Of a stretch of 36,864 bases of DNA, positions 32,085 through 36,864 are shown in pieces. Below the pieces are notes generated by a model. That model worked only from the letters and a program-made list of their open reading frames with translations. It was not told the origin of the DNA and did not search any database. The stretch spans positions 1 to 36,864 of the forward strand of contig CAYOYC010000005.1 of the NCBI GenBank assembly GCA_964408125.1, in the 5' to 3' direction. The number at the start of each line of letters is the position of its first letter. The first letter of the stretch is position 1. Origin of the DNA: CABMGO01 sp964408125. Lineage in GTDB: Archaea; Nanobdellota; Nanobdellia; Pacearchaeales; GW2011-AR1. Position numbers and translations under genes: made by a program.

Positions 32085-32282
32085 TTAAGCACTCTTTATC
32101 GTGTGCGCTATTACTGAAATTATAAATAATACAACAAAGATTATAGCCAACCATTTTGCTATCACATAAGAGGCTCCAGATATAAAGCCAAATCCTAATA
32201 GCCCACTAAATACAGCCACTAATAAAAATATTAATGCCCAAATTAGCCATCCTCCTACTGCTTTTTTATTCATCTTTTCCAT
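32085..32282 (-). CDS. DUF1328-family small membrane protein (YtjA-like)
   Basis: 65 residues with two helices. The WALIFLLVAVFSGLLGFG segment followed by a second hydrophobic helix (IAKWLAIIFVVLFIISV) matches the YtjA/DUF1328 family, small inner-membrane proteins linked with stress in bacteria. Function not established. The promoter has a TATA box at 32306-32312 and the shared 14-bp dyad at 32320-32333. Confidence 0.75.
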   Translation of the reverse strand: MEKMNKKAVGGWLIWALIFLLVAVFSGLLGFGFISGASYVIAKWLAIIFVVLFIISVIAHTIKSA

Positions 32283-32305
32283 ATTGTATTAATGTAATTG
32301 TGATA

Positions 32306-32312
32306 TATATAG
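32306..32312 (-). promoter_or_regulatory. TATA box for the DUF1328 gene
   Basis: CTATATA on the minus strand, 24-30 bp before the ATG at 32282. Confidence 0.55.
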
Positions 32313-32319
32313 CTACGCT

Positions 32320-32333
32320 GTATGATAGTATAC
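32320..32333. promoter_or_regulatory. Shared dyad operator, copy A
   Basis: GTATGATAGTATAC, an imperfect inverted repeat of the GTAT-N6-ATAC type, 7 bp upstream of the TATA box of the DUF1328 gene. Same 14-bp form as copies B and C. Confidence 0.5.
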
Positions 32334-32335
32334 TT

Positions 32336-32548
32336 CTATCCGTCTTCACAGATTCTATAATCATACGAACACTTTTCTTTGCAAATACTACTTAAGATAC
32401 CCTCTCCACACCCATGATTACAATCTGTAAACACTCTCTCGCACGGGTCTATAATTCTTTTTACAACACCACTTTGTACTAAAACAACCGAACCTACAAA
32501 TAACAAAATAAATAAAATTATAATTAATATTTTGGAGTTGGTTTTCAT
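32336..32548 (-). CDS. Small exported Cys-rich protein
   Basis: 70 residues. An N-terminal hydrophobic helix (about 7-26, signal peptide or anchor) precedes an extracellular domain with six cysteines in 35 residues (DPC, TDC, HGC, SIC, EKC, RIC), enough for three disulfides or a metal site. No family recognised. It starts one base after the ice-binding gene and is cotranscribed with it. The thioredoxin-CcdA protein in this window could supply thiol chemistry for it, but that is speculation. Confidence 0.65.
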   Translation of the reverse strand: MKTNSKILIIILFILLFVGSVVLVQSGVVKRIIDPCERVFTDCNHGCGEGILSSICKEKCSYDYRICEDG

Positions 32549-32549
32549 T

Positions 32550-34580
32550 TTATTTCACCAAATATCTTATTAAAAAGAAGATAGAAGCCAAAACTATCAA
32601 TCCAACCACTATCCAGATCCACAAATTATTTGCTAATCCTCCGCCAATAACCGCTCCAGTAATTCCAGCAAGTCCTGCTTTAATTCCATTTGAAGGACTA
32701 TTCGACGTGATATTCATTGGGTTAAGTAATGTGCACGATTGAGATTCTATCGGTTTTTCTTCTGTCGGAGTACACCAATTCAAGGGATATGCGCAAGTCC
32801 TAATTTGAAAGCCCGCATTACATGCATCCCACTCTGTGCAATCCCACTCAGTTGTACAATAACTGCCACCATGTCCCCCATTCCCTCCGCTGGAAGACTG
32901 AAGATTAACGTCATAAGTAGAATACGCTGTTGCTATATTTCCAGCCAAATCTGTCGCAGTACATATAGCCGTTTTTGTTCCAATAGTTGAAGTGTCGATA
33001 CCAGTTATAACACCCGTAATTCCGGCATAAAGATTATCAGTTACGTTACATGTTCCAGTAATATTCTCGCCTTCAACAACACTTGTATCCGATAAAATAA
33101 ACGAAATAATTTGTGGAGATTCTTTATCTAATAGTATATACATCGTATTTGGAGATTCTGCATTGCTTAAATTATCAACCGCATAAAATGTTAAAGTATT
33201 ATTACCACTTGTATTAATTAATATATTCCCTGAGTTTCCGTCTATTCTTCCAGAAACATTATTTAGAGTGTAATTAATATATATAATCCTTGCATCTTTA
33301 GACGTAGTAGAGTTTAAAGTAATATTGTAATCATTATTTTTCCACTCACTTCCTACGTTTTTTACCTCAGTAGTTGGTGATGTTATTGTACAAGCTATTT
33401 CTTTGTACTCCCAAAGTGTTGTATTGGAAACGCATTTATTTAAATCATATCTAATTAAACTTCTATTTTGTAAAACAGTGCTGTTAATTCTACAGGAAGT
33501 TTGATTTAACCAGCTACTCCACGTAGTGTTTTGTAAATTAGAAGTACATACAATGTTTGTTACATTTATATAAAACATTGCTGAGGTTTTTTGATTTATG
33601 GTATCATTGACCGTCACATTAAGAGAATAGACATTAGGACTTAAAACTGTTTTATTAGTTAACAAACCAGCACAATTTATATTAAAGTTTGTAGTATCAT
33701 TTATTCTAAAACAGCTTACACCATAATCGTCACTTGCGTTTATTTTATAAGAAACTGCTACCCCTTGGTCAAGCGTTTTATTCGAAGGATTTCCAGAATT
33801 AAAAGCTGGAGAATTGTCTATAACTGGTGCAGGTATTGAAACACCATTAGCCTCCAATGTAACTGCTGTTTGTGCCAATGCCCTCCCATCTAATATAGCG
33901 CCAGTTTGTATTGCGATATTTGTTTTATCTAAAATTATTCCTTTAAATTGTGATGTTGTTCCAAGAGTTGTTTGACCAGCAACTTGCCAGAATACATTTC
34001 TTGCTTGGCATCCATTACTTAGTCCAACAATAGCACCATTGCCAACAATAAGATCCTGTGCTACTTGAAAAATAAATACAGCGTTTGTATTACCTAAACA
34101 ATTAAGGGTAACTCCAGAATTTATTATAACTCCAGTCCCCCATTTATATAAACCAGGCGTAAGTGTTCTGCCACTAAGATCTCCACTATATAATTCAGTA
34201 TAATCTGGAAGTGTTCTCCCCGCTGCATCTGTATAAGCTGTCTCCATATCACCCACCGCAGTACTAACCTTAGTGGGAGTAGGAATCGCATAGCCAGGGG
34301 CATAAACTTTTCCGGTAATTAAAGATGATGTTGAAAATTGATTAGAAGAATCCATTATTAAACCAAATCCAGTGATCGCTGTATAGCCAATTGGACTAAC
34401 TCCAATATCTCCAACAATAGAAGTAACTCCAGTAGTTGAAATTCCAGATTTGGACAATATAACGAAATCGCCAGCAGTTCCAAGATTTACTGCAGATTGA
34501 GCACTAACTAATCCAATAGATAAAACTAGCACCATTGCTAATACCGCAAATATTAAAAATTTAAAATTATCTTTTACCAT
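32550..34580 (-). CDS. Membrane-anchored ice-binding-family (DUF3494) surface protein
   Basis: 676 residues. Signal peptide about 1-28. Residues of about 30-255 are a full DUF3494 domain: AGDFVILSKSGISTT, GDIGVSP, the long TYTLTPGLYKW-like region, VFIFQVAQDL, ARNVFWQVAG and GIILDKTNIAIQTGA. Ig-like exported repeats with many NxT/S sites follow, then a Trp/Cys motif (WDCTEWDACNAG-x-QIRTC), and a C-terminal helix (about 650-673). DUF3494 proteins bind ice or act as adhesins. First gene of an operon with the Cys-rich protein, under dyad copy B. Confidence 0.85.
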   Translation of the reverse strand: MVKDNFKFLIFAVLAMVLVLSIGLVSAQSAVNLGTAGDFVILSKSGISTTGVTSIVGDIGVSPIGYTAITGFGLIMDSSNQFSTSSLITGKVYAPGYAIPTPTKVSTAVGDMETAYTDAAGRTLPDYTELYSGDLSGRTLTPGLYKWGTGVIINSGVTLNCLGNTNAVFIFQVAQDLIVGNGAIVGLSNGCQARNVFWQVAGQTTLGTTSQFKGIILDKTNIAIQTGAILDGRALAQTAVTLEANGVSIPAPVIDNSPAFNSGNPSNKTLDQGVAVSYKINASDDYGVSCFRINDTTNFNINCAGLLTNKTVLSPNVYSLNVTVNDTINQKTSAMFYINVTNIVCTSNLQNTTWSSWLNQTSCRINSTVLQNRSLIRYDLNKCVSNTTLWEYKEIACTITSPTTEVKNVGSEWKNNDYNITLNSTTSKDARIIYINYTLNNVSGRIDGNSGNILINTSGNNTLTFYAVDNLSNAESPNTMYILLDKESPQIISFILSDTSVVEGENITGTCNVTDNLYAGITGVITGIDTSTIGTKTAICTATDLAGNIATAYSTYDVNLQSSSGGNGGHGGSYCTTEWDCTEWDACNAGFQIRTCAYPLNWCTPTEEKPIESQSCTLLNPMNITSNSPSNGIKAGLAGITGAVIGGGLANNLWIWIVVGLIVLASIFFLIRYLVK

Positions 34581-34610
34581 GTTATATTAATTGTATCAAG
34601 TGAAGAGGGG

Positions 34611-34617
34611 TATATAG
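34611..34617 (-). promoter_or_regulatory. TATA box for the ice-binding operon
   Basis: CTATATA on the minus strand, about 31 bp before the ATG at 34580, leaving a leader of a few bases. Confidence 0.55.
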
Positions 34618-34626
34618 CCCAGAGCT

Positions 34627-34640
34627 GTATGAACTCATAC
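34627..34640. promoter_or_regulatory. Shared dyad operator, copy B (perfect)
   Basis: GTATGAACTCATAC is a perfect 6-2-6 inverted repeat, 9 bp upstream of the TATA box. It is the best copy of the motif found in four promoters here. Confidence 0.6.
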
Positions 34641-34644
34641 TTAT

Positions 34645-35019
34645 TCAAAGTATTTGATCTCCACAAAAGTATAGTTTTTCATTTATTATTTTATTATCCT
34701 TCCAGTGTTGAACATTCACACGATAAATTATTTCTTGCTTACCTTGTTTATTCTCTATACCTATAGCCCACTCTGTCATAGAAACATTATCATCGGTTCC
34801 ACCAAAAGTTACCGATTTTATCTCCGTACTATTAACCTTCTCAATTTCCTGAAGAAATATACTCTCTCTAGTTCTATTTAGCTCTTTTCCAATCACGGGA
34901 GAATTTCCATTAACCTGTGTGATTACTTCATCACCATAATATTTTTCAAAAGCTTCTAGAATCTTACCTTCCTTAATCAAAGTATTCAAATTCTCTACGT
35001 TATTTTTTAATTTTGTCAT
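34645..35019 (-). CDS. SnoaL-like (NTF2-fold) protein
   Basis: 124 residues. The start (NLNTLIKEGKILEAFEKYYGDEVITQVNGNSPVIGKE) and the strands SVTFGGTDDNVSMTEWAIGIE and YRVNVQHWKDNKIINEKLYF match SnoaL-like polyketide-cyclase family proteins, a small alpha+beta barrel. Members bind or isomerise small molecules, or have no known activity. It follows the tail-anchored repeat protein by 12 bp and should be cotranscribed from the promoter at 35340. Confidence 0.75.
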   Translation of the reverse strand: MTKLKNNVENLNTLIKEGKILEAFEKYYGDEVITQVNGNSPVIGKELNRTRESIFLQEIEKVNSTEIKSVTFGGTDDNVSMTEWAIGIENKQGKQEIIYRVNVQHWKDNKIINEKLYFCGDQIL

Positions 35020-35031
35020 TTTGATAATATC

Positions 35032-35313
35032 TTAAACTAAATAAAGAAAATAATATGCACCAAGCGCTAAAACTGCAACTATTAATAACCATATAGCAAA
35101 AGTTCTCCAAGGATTTCTATCATTTGCCTTTCTTCTAGCGCTAGTCATCTCATCATTTTTTGTTCTTTGTTCTTCTATAATTTTGTCTGCTTTTTTTCTT
35201 CTATCTGCAGTTATAGCGTCATTTCTTTCTCTATTAACTTGAGTTATGTCATCAACCATTTCTCTTCTATCTTCAGTTTTCATATCGTTCTTTTTTCTTT
35301 GTACGTTTGCCAT
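35032..35313 (-). CDS. Tail-anchored protein with 22-residue repeats
   Basis: 93 residues. The cytoplasmic part is built from a 22-residue unit that starts with ND: NDMKTEDRREMVDD..., NDAITADRRKKADK..., and a shorter NDEMTSARRKAND. Each unit has a T/S-x-x-RR core and alternating charges, likely one long helix. A single C-terminal membrane helix (about 70-91) makes it tail-anchored. No family recognised. First gene of a two-gene unit under dyad copy C. Confidence 0.65.
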   Translation of the reverse strand: MANVQRKKNDMKTEDRREMVDDITQVNRERNDAITADRRKKADKIIEEQRTKNDEMTSARRKANDRNPWRTFAIWLLIVAVLALGAYYFLYLV

Positions 35314-35330
35314 TTTATATTATTTGATAA

Positions 35331-35693
35331 TCAATGTAGTATATAGTCTAGCGTAGTATACAACCATACTTCTTGAACTAAATAATTTTCTTCATCAACT
35401 AAATATTCAAAATTTTTAATAAGCTTTTCAGAAAGATTCAACTCCCTTAGTGTATTTATCAGAATAAGAGAAAAACAATAACGGCATAGGGCCACATTCT
35501 CTTTTTTACATAATATGCATACGGTATCATTTAGTGTTTCAATAAACTTACTTTTTATCTTCGTCATGATAACCTCTATGGCCAAAGAGTGTACCTTTAA
35601 ATCATTTAACATAGCTTCTGTTTGCTTAATATAACATCTACCACATACTGGATCCGTAATAGAATACCTGCACATAACACACGAATTAGACAT
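35331..35693 (-). CDS. Protein with two CxxC-CxxC zinc knuckles
   Basis: 120 residues. The first metal site is C5, C8, C17, C20; the second is C59, C62, C70, C73, each of the CxxC-x(7-8)-CxxC type. The rest is helical and acidic at the C-terminus. No named family. It is probably a protein- or nucleic-acid-binding adaptor. Monocistronic, with TATA box at 35731-35737 and the weak dyad copy D. Confidence 0.65.
   Translation of the reverse strand: MSNSCVMCRYSITDPVCGRCYIKQTEAMLNDLKVHSLAIEVIMTKIKSKFIETLNDTVCILCKKENVALCRYCFSLILINTLRELNLSEKLIKNFEYLVDEENYLVQEVWLYTTLDYILH
35340..35346 (-). promoter_or_regulatory. TATA box for the tail-anchored repeat protein
   Basis: CTATATA on the minus strand, 27-33 bp before the ATG at 35313. 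It overlaps the end of the coding region of the zinc-knuckle gene. Confidence 0.5.
35356..35369. promoter_or_regulatory. Shared dyad operator, copy C
   Basis: GTATACAACCATAC, 9 bp upstream of the TATA box, the same spacing as copy B. The outer GTAT/ATAC arms pair. It lies inside the 3' end of the zinc-knuckle gene. Confidence 0.45.
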
Positions 35694-35730
35694 ATTTACT
35701 CACCATCTTATTTGTCTAAATAAAAATAAG

Positions 35731-35737
35731 TATATAT
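35731..35737 (-). promoter_or_regulatory. TATA-like box for the zinc-knuckle gene
   Basis: ATATATA on the minus strand, 38-44 bp before the ATG at 35693, so a short leader is expected. Confidence 0.4.
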
Positions 35738-35765
35738 TTCAGAGCAGTAGTCAATCAGAATTGTT

Positions 35766-35779
35766 GTATGATAATAAAC
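35766..35779. promoter_or_regulatory. Shared dyad operator, weak copy D
   Basis: GTATGATAATAAAC keeps the left arm and most of the spacing but lies about 28 bp from the TATA box, not 7-9. It is the least certain copy. Confidence 0.25.
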
Positions 35780-35783
35780 TTCA

Positions 35784-36404
35784 TTATTTGACGTTATTCC
35801 TCGTTTTCGGCCACAAAAAATAATTCAATAACAACACAGAAATACCCGTGGCACAAAAAACAACCGAAAACCACACAAAGGTATACGGCAAAACTCCAAA
35901 ATTAACATCTATACAAGAATAAAACATACAATTAATATTGGAAGAGGGGGCAGAAAATACCATAACTGCAACAAATAGTAAAACCAGCTGAATAAAACTC
36001 CACTTCCAAGCATCTTTTCTTCCGACACCAATTAAAATTACAGCATAAATGGCCAGCGGAATAGTATACAAATGTTGTAGCATCACAAACTTATCAATAT
36101 TAGCAGAAAATTCTAAGAAAAAGTAGTCCGTTACTCCCAATAAGGATCTATTAAAAATCAACCAGTGCACAAAATCGATATCCCAAACAAATAGTGGTAT
36201 CGCAAGTATGTATATCTGACTTAAAACAATAAAACTTCTCCTCGCCAAAATTCCAACTCCAATCAGAATCATACCCATATAGCAAGCATACAGAATCTGA
36301 GTAGGTGCATGATGATACATGGACCTTATAATTGCAACTATGCCCAAAACCAAGAAATAGACCCCAATTATATGCACAACGATAGCTTTATTTTTATTAT
36401 TCAT
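35784..36404 (-). CDS. Polytopic membrane protein
   Basis: 206 residues, six predicted membrane helices, a basic N-terminus (MNNKNK) and a short charged C-terminus. Two Cys (NINCMFYSC) lie in an outside loop between helices five and six. No family recognised. It starts immediately after the stop of the TrmB-like gene (0 bp), so it is cotranscribed with the regulator and could be a sensor or target of it. Confidence 0.65.
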   Translation of the reverse strand: MNNKNKAIVVHIIGVYFLVLGIVAIIRSMYHHAPTQILYACYMGMILIGVGILARRSFIVLSQIYILAIPLFVWDIDFVHWLIFNRSLLGVTDYFFLEFSANIDKFVMLQHLYTIPLAIYAVILIGVGRKDAWKWSFIQLVLLFVAVMVFSAPSSNINCMFYSCIDVNFGVLPYTFVWFSVVFCATGISVLLLNYFLWPKTRNNVK

Positions 36405-36864
36405 TTATACTACCTTCTTAGAATGATTCCATAATATATTATACAAATCTAGATATTCTTTCGCAATAACATCATTTTCTATTACAATCGTATGAATTGG
36501 GTTAACCCACAAAATAATATAAACAGAATCACCACAAACTATCTGCGTTATTTGAGAGGTTTTTGATTGCTGGTTTAATGGCAATAATTTAGCCTCTGTA
36601 AATTTCAAATTACTTAATGTCTTAAGCTCCTCTTCTGGAAGTTTGTAAAAAAGTAATTTAAGCTCTATATGCTTCTTTATTCTCTCAATATGAAAGGAAT
36701 GCATTAGCCTATCATTAAGAACGTTAATAATACTCTCATTCTCCGCAAGACCATATATCCAAACATCTGAGTCTTTTTCCAAAAGACCAAATAAAATACT
36801 TTTTATAGCGTTTATTCCCTCAAGGGTATAAACCCTAGGAGTCTGACCAGATACATAAGTAGTT
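36405..36864 (-). CDS. TrmB-like transcriptional regulator, C-terminal part (cut by window edge)
   Basis: The frame is open from the stop at 36405 through the right edge (last complete codon 36861-36863); the apparent TTG start at 36782 is not a true start. The visible 150 or so residues match the effector domain that follows the HTH in archaeal TrmB-family regulators: P-x-VYTLEGINAIKS, then VWIYGLAENESI, HIERIKKHI, the ITQIVCGDSVYIILW strands and IVIENDVIAKEYLDLYNILW. The DNA-binding HTH would lie outside the window. It directly precedes a membrane protein gene and the dyad-bearing promoters. Confidence 0.6.
   Translation of the reverse strand, partial: TTYVSGQTPRVYTLEGINAIKSILFGLLEKDSDVWIYGLAENESIINVLNDRLMHSFHIERIKKHIELKLLFYKLPEEELKTLSNLKFTEAKLLPLNQQSKTSQITQIVCGDSVYIILWVNPIHTIVIENDVIAKEYLDLYNILWNHSKKVV

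Overview
This window comes from a small-genome archaeon, most likely of the DPANN group (Woesearchaeota/Pacearchaeota-like). The evidence is archaeal-type ribosomal proteins eL33 and L10e, an archaeal-type tyrosyl-tRNA synthetase, strong AT richness, and very dense gene packing. Almost every first gene of a transcription unit has a TATA-like box 20-30 bp before its start codon, which points to leaderless mRNAs. Genes inside operons overlap by ATGA or TAATG. I saw no tRNA, rRNA, CRISPR array or insertion sequence, and no gene-free stretch longer than about 220 bp.

Layout: 1-900 holds a ribosomal pair (eL33, L10e). 900-2900 holds a thioredoxin reductase and a two-gene orphan cassette, each preceded by the same 41-bp promoter sequence. 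2900-5600 is mostly orphan genes, including two putative metallopeptidases. 5700-10900 holds tyrS, a nucleotidyltransferase-like gene, a membrane receptor-like protein with a degenerate class III cyclase domain, a YwbE-AlbA_2 fusion, and a DnaQ-like exonuclease. 10900-13600 is an operon of a SNF2 helicase and a coiled-coil partner. 13800-17260 is a lipid/membrane cluster: a tetraether-lipid-synthase-like radical SAM enzyme, a two-helix membrane protein, an ICMT/PEMT-type methyltransferase, a DUF4395 protein and an Lgt-like integral membrane transferase. 17450-22450 is a seven-gene minus-strand operon combining a GlcD-type flavoprotein, its iron-sulfur partner split into two genes, and HAD, HD, DHH and deoxyribosyltransferase-like enzymes. 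22450-24400 is orphan genes. 24400-31050 holds an ABC exporter followed by a small kinase, a thioredoxin-CcdA fusion, an MscS channel, a PD-(D/E)XK nuclease and an AI-2E-family permease. 31050-36864 is a run of small membrane and exported proteins (DUF1328, an ice-binding DUF3494 protein, a Cys-rich protein, a tail-anchored repeat protein, a SnoaL-like protein, a zinc-finger protein) ending in a TrmB-like regulator cut by the window edge.

The best leads are these. (1) A 14-bp dyad (best copy GTATGAACTCATAC) lies just upstream of the TATA box in three promoters of the last region, with a weaker copy in a fourth; it may be a regulon controlled by the adjacent TrmB-like protein. (2) The Tes-like/ICMT/DUF4395/Lgt-like cluster suggests a membrane-lipid or lipid-anchoring pathway. 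(3) Three separate small genes or gene pairs are each bracketed by 28-41 bp direct repeats made from the edge of the neighbouring gene, as if inserted with duplication of the target. (4) A transmembrane class III cyclase-like protein has lost both metal-binding aspartates.
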